Positions 1 to 7,860 of a stretch of 13,213 nt of DNA are shown one piece after another. Each line of letters starts with the position of its first letter. Position 1 is the first letter of the stretch. The notes under the pieces are model-generated. The model was given only the letters and a program-made list of their open reading frames with translations. It searched no databases and was not told the origin of the DNA. Origin of the DNA: Deltaproteobacteria bacterium (GTDB lineage Bacteria; Desulfobacterota; GWC2-55-46; UBA9637); contig JACRNK010000131.1 in assembly GCA_016234985.1 (NCBI GenBank), forward strand, positions 1-13,213. The letters are read 5' to 3'. The position numbers and the translations under genes are program-made.

Positions 1-1224
1 GCAAATAAGAAGGGCGGCGGGCATTTTACAGGGGAGGATGAAAGCCTCCTCTTTATGCTCGCATTCCAATCTGCAACAGCAGTTGAAAATGCAAGGCTCT
101 ATACAAAGACAACAGAGCTTGCAACAACAGACGGCCTTACAAGCCTTTTAAACCGAAGGGCATTTATGGAGAGGCTCACAGAGGAGGCCGCTCGCTCCAG
201 CCGCTATGAGCATTATTTTTCTTTTCTTTTAATAGATATTGACCACTTTAAGCTGGTGAATGACACCTATGGCCATGCTGCCGGCGATGCTGTTTTAAAA
301 TTATTGGCGCAAATCCTCAAGAGGCAGACACGTTCTGTGGATATTGTAGGGAGATACGGAGGAGAGGAGTTTGCAATTATTCTGCCTGAAACAAATTCCT
401 CAGGAGCCCAATTAGTGGGTGAAAGGATAAGGAATGTTGTTTCAAAATTACCATTCATTCTCCCGAATGGCAGCGAGATAGGGCTTACTATAAGCATTGG
501 CATCGCCTGTTTCCCGAGCTGTGCGGGTAATATTGAGCAATTAATTGAAAGGGCTGATGCTGCGCTCTATTCAGCAAAAAACGCAGGAAGGAATCTTGTC
601 TATCTCTACCGTGAAACACTGATTGTGCAATTGGAAAATAACCCTGAGCAGCTCGCTGTTCTTTTAAACAATGATGCTGGGAATATTGAGGCTGTTATAA
701 GCGCTATGGATGTGAAGGCATCATTCTTCCGTGAGCATACAGAAAAAGTAAGGCAGTATGCAATGCTTCTATCTCAAGGTCTTGGCCTTCAGGACAAAGA
801 AAGGGATGAACTGCGGCTTGCAAGCCTGCTGCATGATATTGGTTTTGTGGCAACCCCAACGATAATCCTGAGAAAGGCAGGCAATCTAACAGATGAGGAG
901 GAGGCTATAATAAATCAGCATCCTGCTAAAGGCGCTGAGATTATAAAAAAGGTTGCTGCATTGCAGCATCTCGCGCCAATTATCCAATCTCACCATGAGA
1001 GATACGACGGCGCAGGCTACCCTGATGGGCTTAAAGGCGATGATATACCATATCTTGCGAGGGTAATAGCTGTTGCAGATGCCTATGCCTCCATGACATC
1101 CGGCCTGCCATGGCGCAAGGCGCTCTCAAAGGAAGAGGCATTAAAAGAGATTCAGGCAGGGGCAGGTTTGCAATTTGACCCGAAGATTGTTGAGGTCTTT
1201 TGCAGGATTGATTTAATTTCATAA
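1..1224 (+). CDS. GAF-GGDEF-HD-GYP cyclic-di-GMP signalling protein (5' truncated by window edge)
   Basis: The reading frame is open from base 1, so the start lies outside the window; 407 residues are visible. Residues 1-34 look like the end of a GAF domain (GEDESLLFML, then ENARLY). A GGDEF domain follows (about 40-205), with the active-site motif GGEEF at 120-124 and an RxxD inhibitory-site motif at 111-114, five residues upstream. The C-terminal HD-GYP domain (about 225-400) has LLHDIG (His278-Asp279) and HHERYDGAGYP at 331-341. Both catalytic signatures look intact, so it could both make and degrade cyclic-di-GMP; which activity dominates cannot be read. An upstream sensory domain is likely. 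No operon partner is visible downstream; a hairpin starts at its stop codon. Confidence 0.93.
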   Translation, partial: ANKKGGGHFTGEDESLLFMLAFQSATAVENARLYTKTTELATTDGLTSLLNRRAFMERLTEEAARSSRYEHYFSFLLIDIDHFKLVNDTYGHAAGDAVLKLLAQILKRQTRSVDIVGRYGGEEFAIILPETNSSGAQLVGERIRNVVSKLPFILPNGSEIGLTISIGIACFPSCAGNIEQLIERADAALYSAKNAGRNLVYLYRETLIVQLENNPEQLAVLLNNDAGNIEAVISAMDVKASFFREHTEKVRQYAMLLSQGLGLQDKERDELRLASLLHDIGFVATPTIILRKAGNLTDEEEAIINQHPAKGAEIIKKVAALQHLAPIIQSHHERYDGAGYPDGLKGDDIPYLARVIAVADAYASMTSGLPWRKALSKEEALKEIQAGAGLQFDPKIVEVFCRIDLIS

Positions 1225-1270
1225 TATCCCTGCCAAAATTATAGCTATGTTAAGAAATAGCAGGGATATT
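1223..1270. other. Long-loop inverted repeat after the HD-GYP gene
   Basis: Perfect 11-base arms, AATATCCCTGC at 1223-1233 and its complement at 1260-1270, enclose a 26-base A/T-rich loop. The left arm begins inside the stop codon of the upstream gene. There is no T-run after the right arm, so it is not a standard intrinsic terminator. It may be a processing or termination structure. Confidence 0.45.
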
Positions 1271-1352
1271 CTGCAATTAATCGATAATTCAAGATACTAA
1301 CTGGACAGAAGAAGATTTAAAAAGGCTTAAATTAATTTAGAAGGGGATGCCT

Positions 1353-2332
1353 ATGTCAAAAGTCTTTTTTGCCTCTGCAAGGGCATTAAAATGGGATTAT
1401 AAGGAAAGCCTGCCGGGAAAATTAGAGAGGCTGATTAAGAAGATTGATTTTAAAAAATATTTTAAAAAAGACGAAGAGGTTGCAGTAAAGACTTTGTAAC
1501 AGATACTGTAAGGATAATGGGGCTTGATTATCTTGAGGTGGCAAATCAAAATGGGATTAACCATCACTCCTGCGGCGCGCCTGTAGTATTGGCAGATGGA
1601 TTGAATGGAAAGGATAATATACTTGTTAAAATAAAGAAGGGCAGTGTTTTAAAAGAGGTGGCAATTGCAACACTCATACATGATGTTTCTGCAATGGTTG
1701 TTCTCTCCCACTGCAAGGGGCATATAAATGCCGGCTATGCAGGCGCAATAAAGAATCTTGCAATGGGCGGCATAAGCTCTGAACATAGGATGCACGGCTG
1801 GAAAAAGGGCAGGGGATGTATTCATACCTTTGGCGAGGGGATTATCACATGGACAAAAGATAAATGCACATATTGCGAACAGTGCGTTAATGTCTGCCCT
1901 CTCGGCATAATAGAATTCAAAGGAAAGAAGTGGGCATACATAATGAATGAATGCTGGAGATGCGGAAGATGCACAAGGGTCTGCCCTGAAAAGGCGCTGC
2001 ATCTGCCGCAGAACGACGAGTATTTCCAAAAAGGCCTTGCAGAAGGCGCTGGCGCTGTGCTTTCCACATTTAAAAAGAAGAAGGTTATTTACATAAACTT
2101 TCTTCTTGATATCCAGCCTGAGTGCGACTGTATGCCTGTTGCAGATGTCCCGTTGTTTCAGGATCAGGGGATACTCATATCCGATGATATGGTTGCAATT
2201 GAGCAGGCATCAGTTGACATTTTACGAAAGGCAAGGTTTATCCCAGACTCAATGGCAGGTGATAGAAAGGTTAAGAAAGGCGAGGATGTGCTTAAAAAAC
2301 TTCATGGCAAGGAGAAAGGCTATTCATTGTAA
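1353..2332 (+). pseudogene. DUF362 / 4Fe-4S ferredoxin-domain protein, broken by internal deletion
   Basis: The gene starts at ATG 1353 after an AAGGGG ribosome site and reads MSKVFFASAR... through VAVKT, then stops at 1497-1499 (48 codons). Family-like sequence (FVTDTVRIMG, then LDYLEVANQNG) resumes at once in another frame, from about 1493 to the stop at 2332. In DUF362 proteins roughly 30 residues (an HFG... to GGKP stretch) normally separate these parts, so about 90-100 bases not divisible by three seem to be missing near 1490-1495. The downstream part keeps LSHCKGH, two [4Fe-4S] motifs (CTYCEQCVNVCP and CWRCGRCTRVCP, at 117-128 and 146-157 counted from Met 1517) and PECDCMP. An ORF from ATG 1517 (271 aa) could be translated but would lack the N-terminal region. 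An assembly error is the alternative. Confidence 0.8.
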
Positions 2333-2441
2333 ATTATTGTAATATTTAGTAATTTTCTATTTTAAGTCAATTTTGCAGCTTTTTTGTTACACTTTGTATT
2401 CCCCATAGAGGCTGACCATCAATAAAATCTATTTTAAATTC

Positions 2442-2458
2442 AATAAGTTATACTTATT
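2442..2458. promoter_or_regulatory. Perfect palindrome upstream of the sigma-54 promoter
   Basis: AATAAGT, TAT, ACTTATT form perfect 7-base arms around a 3-base centre. The centre lies about 40 bases upstream of the predicted transcription start, just ahead of the -24 element. That is closer than usual for an activator site of an NtrC-type protein, so a repressor or accessory site is equally possible. Confidence 0.4.
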
Positions 2459-2464
2459 TGCCTT

Positions 2465-2482
2465 TTGGCATACCTTTTGCTT
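2465..2482 (+). promoter_or_regulatory. Sigma-54 (-24/-12) promoter
   Basis: TTGGCATACCTTTTGCTT has the invariant GG (2467-2468) and GC (2479-2480) with exactly 10 bases between them, inside good flanking matches (TTGGCA and TTTGC). Transcription would start near 2491, about 50 bases before the ATG at 2540. It is the only convincing sigma-54 site found in the intergenic regions, and an NtrC-type activator is encoded in the same cluster. Confidence 0.75.
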
Positions 2483-2539
2483 TTAATAATTAATAGATAG
2501 AGAAAAAAGATTAATGATAATAATGAAAGGAGGATCAAA

Positions 2540-2884
2540 ATGAAAGAGGAAAGAAAAAATACACTCAATATAGGGATGAAGATTGGGGCAACCTTCGGTG
2601 GAATCGCCTTCTTAATCTTCGGGATACTCCCTGGCTTCTATTTCGGTGGTTACGGTACACTTTTACTTCTGACTAAGTTAACAGGAGATGCCGTTGCACC
2701 AACCCTTCTCGTGAGGGCAATCCTTGTAGCAGGAATTACCATAGGTATATTCTCGATCGGAGCTCTAAGTCTTGTAGTCGGTGCGATTCTTGGAACTGCA
2801 GCCGGTTATATTGTGAATACTATAAGCGCACTGGTAGCGCTTTCTGAGACAAAAGAGGCAGAAGAGACTGGAAGGGTAAAATAA
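2540..2884 (+). CDS. Small glycine-rich membrane protein, function unknown
   Basis: The product is 114 residues. A strong ribosome site (AAAGGAGGA) lies 7 bases before the ATG. After a charged N-terminus there is a hydrophobic Gly-rich segment (about 12-45, with FGGIAFLIFG and GFYFGGYG) and a second one (about 57-95, with GALSLVVGAILG), then an acidic/basic tail. The regularly spaced glycines suggest tightly packed helices. I do not recognise a named family. It sits behind the sigma-54 promoter and before the cytochrome genes. A distant resemblance in size and composition to the protein at 11296 is noted, but homology is not shown. Confidence 0.8.
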   Translation: MKEERKNTLNIGMKIGATFGGIAFLIFGILPGFYFGGYGTLLLLTKLTGDAVAPTLLVRAILVAGITIGIFSIGALSLVVGAILGTAAGYIVNTISALVALSETKEAEETGRVK

Positions 2885-2902
2885 CTTAAGATTTACCCAA
2901 AG

Positions 2903-2923
2903 GGGGGTGCTAACTGCACCCCC
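2903..2923 (+). terminator. GC-rich hairpin, possible terminator or attenuator
   Basis: GGGGGTGC and GCACCCCC form a perfect 8-base stem with the loop TAACT, 18 bases after the stop of the small membrane protein. It is followed by ATCTTCAGTT rather than a clean T-run, so termination may be partial. This would let some sigma-54 transcripts read through into the cytochrome genes. Confidence 0.5.
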
Positions 2924-2989
2924 ATCTTCAGTTATACACAGACGATTTGTAATCCTTTATTTTTTTAACTAAAGGAACTAAAGAAGTGG

Positions 2990-2995
2990 TATAAT
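2990..2995 (+). promoter_or_regulatory. Candidate sigma-70 -10 element for the cytochrome operon
   Basis: A perfect TATAAT lies 33 bases before the GTG start at 3029. No good -35 is found at the normal spacing; TTAACT at 2965-2970 leaves a 19-base spacer, so the promoter may need an activator. It could give the cytochrome genes a basal promoter separate from the sigma-54 one. Confidence 0.4.
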
Positions 2996-3028
2996 TATAC
3001 ATTAATATCCCCTTTTTGTGGAGGTGGC

Positions 3029-3940
3029 GTGAAAAGAGAGAAAATAACCTTATTATCTCTAATTTTTATTTTTTTGATTTCGCTTCTGTCCCATCCCGAT
3101 CCCGCCATTGCAAACAGCCTTTCCTGTTTGATATGTCATGGGACATCTGAAGGTGTGATATTCATAGACGGTGAGAGGTTCTCAAAATCTGTACATGGCA
3201 CACTGGATTGCACATCCTGCCATCTTAAATATATAGATACTCCCCATAAGACCCTTGAGAAAGAGATTGATAAATCAATCCTCGATATATCCTTATCAAT
3301 AAGAATAAAGAGTAAGGCAGACCCTGTTGCCCTCTCTGCCTGCAATCAGTGCCATCCTGATGTATTCGGAAAAGTCAAAGGTAGTGTCCACGGTCAAAAT
3401 ATATTCAAAAAGAAGAAATCAGACGGAGCCTACTGTACAGACTGCCATGGGTCAGCCCATTATATATCGCCAGGAAAATCTGGCCAGTCCCCTGTTGACT
3501 TTGGACATGTGATGGAGACATGCGGGGGATGTCACGAAAAAGAGTCTATCTCAAAAGATTATGGCTTCAGCCCAAAGGTTCTTGAAAGGTATAAGGAGAG
3601 TTTTCATGGAAAGAAATATATACTCGGGCATAAAAAGGTGCCTGTCTGCACGACCTGCCACGGAAGTCACGATGTAAAGAGCAGTAAAGACCCGCAGGCA
3701 ATGGTATTCGGGACAAACAGGTTAAATCTCTGCAGCAGTTGCCATCCCGGCGCAAATAACAAATTTACCTCTGCAATCACGCATAAACCTGTGGGCAGAG
3801 ACAACCCGATACCATACTACGCAGAGAAGACCCTTATCGTACTGACGATATCAGTCATCGCAGGCTGTATACTGCATGTACTACTTGAGGCATATGCGAT
3901 AATAAGGGATTATCTGAGAGAGAAGAGGAGGGAAGAATGA
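3029..3940 (+). CDS. Heptaheme c-type cytochrome with C-terminal membrane anchor
   Basis: The start is GTG with GGAGG at 3020-3024, giving 303 residues. A Sec signal peptide (hydrophobic 7-20, likely cleaved near AIAN 26-29) is followed by seven CXXCH heme motifs at Cys33, 61, 105, 136, 165, 207 and 235. One transmembrane helix (about 266-292) and a basic cytoplasmic tail end the protein. Extra histidines in repeated HG contexts (SVHG at 54-57 and 119-122, FHGK at 192-195) are good candidates for distal ligands, suggesting bis-His low-potential hemes. Its stop overlaps the next start (ATGA), so it is translationally coupled to the cytochrome b. The same domain layout recurs as the N-terminal half of the gene at 7811. 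It probably takes electrons from the membrane cytochrome b on the periplasmic side. This is not NapC/NrfH, which anchor at the N-terminus. Confidence 0.93.
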   Translation: MKREKITLLSLIFIFLISLLSHPDPAIANSLSCLICHGTSEGVIFIDGERFSKSVHGTLDCTSCHLKYIDTPHKTLEKEIDKSILDISLSIRIKSKADPVALSACNQCHPDVFGKVKGSVHGQNIFKKKKSDGAYCTDCHGSAHYISPGKSGQSPVDFGHVMETCGGCHEKESISKDYGFSPKVLERYKESFHGKKYILGHKKVPVCTTCHGSHDVKSSKDPQAMVFGTNRLNLCSSCHPGANNKFTSAITHKPVGRDNPIPYYAEKTLIVLTISVIAGCILHVLLEAYAIIRDYLREKRREE

Positions 3941-4677
3941 GTCAAGAGAGACATCAGTCACAGGTGAGTGAACTTCCTGAAGAGGTCGAGAGGCTCAATA
4001 TACATTACAGGATCCAGCACATAATACTATTTACCACCTTCATCCTTGTGGCCCTGACAGGCTGGGCACTTAAGTATCCTGAGGTGGAATACTCAAGTCG
4101 GTGGGTAAGGATATGGGGTGGCCCTGAGACAGCAGGCATCATCCATAGGGTTGCGGGTATCACTATGCTCCTCGATTTTTTATACCACCTGATATATTTA
4201 GGGTATCGTTTTTTCAAAGGGGAGCGCAGTTTTGATATAGTCCCAACCCCAAAGGACCTGGTGGACTTCTTTCAGAATATAAAATATTTCCTCGGCATAT
4301 CCAGAGATAAGCCCAAATTCGGGAGGTTCACTTATTCCCAGAAATTTGATTACTGGGCTGTTTTCTGGGGAATACTTATCATAGGTTCTTCAGGTCTTGC
4401 CCTTGCCTTCCCGACAAAGGCAGCCTTTTTAATCCCGTCCTGGGCAACGAACTGGGCATGGGAACTATTCTACATAATGCATAGCGATGAGGCACTCCTT
4501 GCGATTATATTCATATTCTTCTGGCATTTCTACAATGAGCACCTTAAACCCGATGTATTCCCTATGAGCTTTGTCTGGATTACAGGTAAGATATCAATAA
4601 AGAATCTGAAGGAACGCCATCCTGCAGAATTCGAACGTCTCTTCCCAAAGGCATCTATCAAGGAGAAGGAGGAATAG
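3937..4677 (+). CDS. Membrane cytochrome b subunit (quinol-oxidase-like, partner of the heptaheme cytochrome)
   Basis: The product has 246 residues and four predicted transmembrane helices (about 29-47, 66-90, 139-158, 183-200). Histidines placed as b-heme ligand candidates are His28, His70, His84, His182 and His197. The layout resembles the di-heme cytochrome b subunits of formate dehydrogenase and Ni/Fe hydrogenase. The start overlaps the preceding stop by four bases, with GAGGAGGGAAGA just ahead. It matches the C-terminal half of the gene at 7811 closely (NIHYRIQHI; FGRxTYxQKxxYW; WHFYN). By analogy with CbcL-type inner-membrane gates, I infer that it oxidises quinol and passes electrons to the periplasmic hemes. 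The direction of flow and the quinone type are not visible. Confidence 0.9.
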   Translation: MSQERHQSQVSELPEEVERLNIHYRIQHIILFTTFILVALTGWALKYPEVEYSSRWVRIWGGPETAGIIHRVAGITMLLDFLYHLIYLGYRFFKGERSFDIVPTPKDLVDFFQNIKYFLGISRDKPKFGRFTYSQKFDYWAVFWGILIIGSSGLALAFPTKAAFLIPSWATNWAWELFYIMHSDEALLAIIFIFFWHFYNEHLKPDVFPMSFVWITGKISIKNLKERHPAEFERLFPKASIKEKEE

Positions 4678-4683
4678 GGAATT

Positions 4684-5046
4684 ATGTACGGAAATAAGGC
4701 TGTCATAGTTATAGCGCTTCTTTTCCTTCTTACGGCCTGTCCAGGGCCTGATTTTAAAGCCGAAAAGAAAAGTCTACCAATGCCAGAAGGTGTCTCCTTT
4801 TCTGAAGAAAGGAAAGATAAGAAGGAAGAAACAATAAAGAACCTTATCTGTTTTAAGTGCCACATCTATGAGCGCTTTATACAGGGACCCCAGAAGGGTG
4901 TCTTTTCCCATACCGTTCATGCACAGTTTGAATACCACTGCAATCAATGCCATAGCTTCAGGGGGCATAAGACGATGGTCGTCAACAGGGATATATGCAT
5001 AAACTGTCATGGTGAGATGCCTAAATTAAAACGTGCGCCTGGTTGA
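4684..5046 (+). CDS. Triheme c-type cytochrome lipoprotein
   Basis: The product has 120 residues, with AAGGAGG at 4666-4672. A short hydrophobic N-terminus ends in a lipobox (LLTAC, Cys19), so the mature protein should be lipid-anchored. An unstructured linker (about 22-50) leads to a compact domain with three CXXCH motifs at Cys56, Cys86 and Cys105. His76, His79, His85 and His95 are free to serve as sixth ligands, as in small c7/c3-type cytochromes. It starts 6 bases after the cytochrome b stop. I infer that it takes electrons from the heptaheme cytochrome and hands them on. Whether it stays in the inner membrane or is sorted to the outer one cannot be decided; Pro20 follows the lipidated Cys. 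Confidence 0.9.
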   Translation: MYGNKAVIVIALLFLLTACPGPDFKAEKKSLPMPEGVSFSEERKDKKEETIKNLICFKCHIYERFIQGPQKGVFSHTVHAQFEYHCNQCHSFRGHKTMVVNRDICINCHGEMPKLKRAPG

Positions 5047-5070
5047 TAATACAAACACATTTAATTCTGT

Positions 5071-5128
5071 CCCCTCACCTAAATCCTCTCCCCTTCGGGA
5101 GAGGGGATGGGAGGGTGAAGCGGGGGAA
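5071..5128. repeat. Palindromic interspersed repeat, copy 1 (inside the cytochrome operon)
   Basis: The core hairpin is CCTCTCCC (5085-5092), loop CTTC, GGGAGAGG (5097-5104). It is flanked by the typical CCCTCACC and GGGTGAAG outer parts. It fills most of the gap between the triheme lipoprotein and the kinase, and its G-rich right end supplies the only ribosome-site-like sequence before ATG 5131. Two related copies lie near the right end. Elements of this sequence type occur widely in bacterial genomes as REP-like or MITE-like repeats. Confidence 0.75.
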
Positions 5129-5130
5129 AG

Positions 5131-6468
5131 ATGTTTAGGCTTTCAACTAAAACCCTCAGATTCAAGATTTCCCTGTCCCTTATAGCATTCATATTTTTCA
5201 CATGCTGGATTCTTTCCTTTATATTTGTTGTAAATGATCTAAACCGCATATCCGAGGATATCCAGAGGGAAGGAGAATTTTTTGCCGAGACGATTTCATC
5301 GGTCATCCCGAATCTCCTGGTGAACCGCAACTATCAGGTTATTGACGATATACTTGAGAATGTGAAAAAAAAGCCGCTCTTTAACTATATCCTCGTAACC
5401 GATCCTGAGGGAGGTATAATTGCCCAAACCGATCTTCCAGTGAAAGGTGAATATCAGGGATTAAGGAAGGTATCTAAGATCATCCTTTATAAAGGAGATG
5501 TCATAGGTAAGGTTGAGATCGGATTGAGGGTAGAAATCTTCTTCCAGAGAATGGGGAAGGCCCTTCTTGAGGCCTTCGCCTTCTCATTATTCTTTATGTT
5601 CATGGGAATCCTGCTTTCGATAACGATTTCGAAAAAGATCACCGCCCCTGTCGAAAGACTGAGCCAGAGGGCCACGGCCTTTACAGGGACAGGCCTTCCT
5701 GATGAAGGTTTAGAGGAATCTATTCAGGGCGATGAGGTGGAAGTCATGGAGAGGAGTTTTAACAGGATGATAGATGGACTGAGAAAAAAGGAGGAACAGA
5801 TCAAAGAGAAGAACAGAGAACTCCTGAATCTCGCAGGTGGCATATCACACGAACTGAATAATATAATAAACATAATAATCGGTTTCTCGAGGGCACTTCA
5901 GAGAGAGGTCGAAATAGAAAGCGAACACCACAGGGATTTAGAGACCATAATAAGGGAGGCAAAAAAGGCGAAAGCCGTTATCGAAAACCTCATGTCCTTT
6001 GCGAGACTGCCTGAAATGCAATACACTTATTTTGATATAGCAGGCTGCCTTGACGTCTGTATTGCGGACATAGAGAGCCAGATAAGGGTTCAGGGGATAA
6101 ATGTCAGGAGGGATTACGAAGATGGGCTTCCCCTTATGAGGGGTGATGAGAAACAGCTAAGGGAGTCCTTCTTTAATATAATTCTAAACTCGGTACAGGC
6201 GATGCCGGGAGGTGGAGAGTTGACTTTAGAATGCAAACGGCATAATAATATCCTTGAGATAAAGATTTCCGATACAGGTGAAGGGATACCTGATGATATA
6301 AAGGAGAGTATCTTCGAGCCCCTCTTTACGACAAAAAGGGGTGTCTGTGGGGTTGGACTCGGATTACCAATATCCAAGAAGATAATAGAGAGGCATAACG
6401 GTGCGATCTCATTCTCAAGTAAGAGAGGTGAGGGGACGACCTTTTATATCAGTATCCCCATCGATTAG
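5131..6468 (+). CDS. Membrane sensor histidine kinase (HAMP, HisKA, HATPase)
   Basis: The product is 445 residues. Two transmembrane helices (about 12-34 and 145-167) bracket a periplasmic domain of about 110 residues containing LVTDPEGGIIAQTD, which suggests a PAS/Cache-like sensor fold. A HAMP linker (about 168-222) follows. The H-box GGISHELNN carries the phospho-acceptor His240; then come the N-box (Asn353 in NIILNSVQAMPGGG), DTGEGIP at 381-387, FEPLFTTK and GVGLGL at 407-412. All catalytic parts are present and no heme motif is seen. The response regulator starts 12 bases after its stop, so the two form a classical NtrB/NtrC-like pair. The ligand or redox signal is unknown. Confidence 0.92.
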   Translation: MFRLSTKTLRFKISLSLIAFIFFTCWILSFIFVVNDLNRISEDIQREGEFFAETISSVIPNLLVNRNYQVIDDILENVKKKPLFNYILVTDPEGGIIAQTDLPVKGEYQGLRKVSKIILYKGDVIGKVEIGLRVEIFFQRMGKALLEAFAFSLFFMFMGILLSITISKKITAPVERLSQRATAFTGTGLPDEGLEESIQGDEVEVMERSFNRMIDGLRKKEEQIKEKNRELLNLAGGISHELNNIINIIIGFSRALQREVEIESEHHRDLETIIREAKKAKAVIENLMSFARLPEMQYTYFDIAGCLDVCIADIESQIRVQGINVRRDYEDGLPLMRGDEKQLRESFFNIILNSVQAMPGGGELTLECKRHNNILEIKISDTGEGIPDDIKESIFEPLFTTKRGVCGVGLGLPISKKIIERHNGAISFSSKRGEGTTFYISIPID

Positions 6469-6480
6469 GATCTAAAGGCT

Positions 6481-7860
6481 ATGAATACAGAGAACAAGGA
6501 AAAGATTCTCGTTATAGACGATGAGCCTGGCATGAGGGAGATGTTCAGGCGTTTGCTCAAGGACTCTGTAGTCCTTCTTGCCAAAGATGGCTATGAGGGC
6601 ATAGAGATAGTGAAAAAAGAAGACCCTGATATAGTCATATCTGACCTCAAGATGCCGAAGATGGACGGGATAGAGGTCCTGAAAAATATAAAGGAGTATA
6701 ATTCTACCATCCCCATTATACTTATAACAGCCTATGCAACCATCGAGACCGCTGTCGAGGCGATAAAGATAGGGGCCTATGACTATATAACAAAACCCTT
6801 CGACCCTGATGTCATAGAGATTACTATAAAGAACGCCCTCCAGCATAAGAGGCTTCTGGATGAGAATAGATACCTTAGGGAGAAACTGAAGGCCATGCAG
6901 GAAAGGGAAAAAATCATTGGTGAGAGCACGGCCATGAAAGAGGTCTTCTCGCTGGTCGAAAAGGTTGCACCCACTGATGCCACTGTCCTTATACAGGGTG
7001 AAAGCGGCACGGGGAAAGAGCTCATAGCACAGGCAATACATAAAAACAGCCTCAGGGCCGATAAGACATTCCTCTCAATAAACTGCTCTGCCTTCCCTGA
7101 GACCCTACTTGAGAGCGAGCTCTTCGGATACGAGAAAGGATCCTTTACAGGTGCCGTGAGATCAAAGGAGGGGCTCTTTGAGGCAGCTAACATGGGGACA
7201 CTATTTCTTGACGAGATAGGCGAGATGCCCCCAAGTCTACAGGTAAAACTCCTCAGGGTCCTTCAGGACGGTCTGATACTCAGGATAGGAAGCAGGAGGC
7301 CCTTTACAGTTGATGTGAGGATTATATCAGCTACAAACAAAAACCTTAAGAAGGAGGTGGAGGCAGGTAATTTCAGGGAAGACCTCTTTTACAGGATAAA
7401 TATATTTACCATAAATCTACCACCGCTCAGGGAAAGAAAAGAGGACATACCTCTGCTACTCCATTACTTCCTCCTCAAATACAATAAGAAATTCTCAAAA
7501 TCGGTTGAAACCATTTCACCGGCATTCATGAATTTCTTAATGAACTATCACTGGCCAGGTAATGTGAGGGAGATCGAGAATCTTATGGAAAGAGGGGTGT
7601 TGATGTCAGAGGGGAAACAGCTCGACATATCAACCCTGCCTGACGAATTAAGGGATAAATCGAAGATGGAGATACCATCCTATGATACCCTTACTTTCAG
7701 GGAGGCGAAAGAGAGATTCGAGAAAGACTACATACAATCGCTCCTTAAAAAACATGAAGGGAGGGTAAGCAGAGCTGCAATAGAGGCCGGGATGCCGAGG
7801 CCAAATTTCTATGAGAAACTTAAAAAATATAACATCCCTTATAAAAAAGAGTCTACATAG
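6481..7860 (+). CDS. NtrC-type sigma-54-dependent response regulator
   Basis: The product is 459 residues. The receiver domain (about 8-120) has Asp13-Asp14, the phosphorylation site Asp55, Thr83 and Lys105. The AAA+ domain has Walker A GESGTGKE (173-180), the sigma-54-contact loop as GSFTGA (220-225) instead of GAFTGA, and Walker B LFLDEIG (241-247). A Fis-type helix-turn-helix lies at about 421-450. Phosphorylated by the adjoining kinase, it should open sigma-54 promoters. The best local target is the -24/-12 site at 2465-2482. Its last 50 bases overlap the start of the fused cytochrome gene, so that gene is probably translationally coupled to it. Confidence 0.95.
   Translation: MNTENKEKILVIDDEPGMREMFRRLLKDSVVLLAKDGYEGIEIVKKEDPDIVISDLKMPKMDGIEVLKNIKEYNSTIPIILITAYATIETAVEAIKIGAYDYITKPFDPDVIEITIKNALQHKRLLDENRYLREKLKAMQEREKIIGESTAMKEVFSLVEKVAPTDATVLIQGESGTGKELIAQAIHKNSLRADKTFLSINCSAFPETLLESELFGYEKGSFTGAVRSKEGLFEAANMGTLFLDEIGEMPPSLQVKLLRVLQDGLILRIGSRRPFTVDVRIISATNKNLKKEVEAGNFREDLFYRINIFTINLPPLRERKEDIPLLLHYFLLKYNKKFSKSVETISPAFMNFLMNYHWPGNVREIENLMERGVLMSEGKQLDISTLPDELRDKSKMEIPSYDTLTFREAKERFEKDYIQSLLKKHEGRVSRAAIEAGMPRPNFYEKLKKYNIPYKKEST

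Noticed and set aside
1281..1340. Short frame reading NWTEEDLKRLKLI before a stop, resembling the tail of a small protein
   Set aside because: It has only about 18 codons with a stop directly upstream and no start; too little to call a gene or remnant.
3029..3940. NapC/NrfH-type or octaheme reductase identity for the heptaheme cytochrome
   Set aside because: The anchor is C-terminal, all seven motifs are plain CXXCH, and no catalytic CXXCK or insertion is seen.
6472..7041. 189-codon open frame on the minus strand opposite the regulator
   Set aside because: It lies wholly over a well-conserved receiver/AAA+ gene, has no recognisable domain or ribosome site, and is explained as a shadow.
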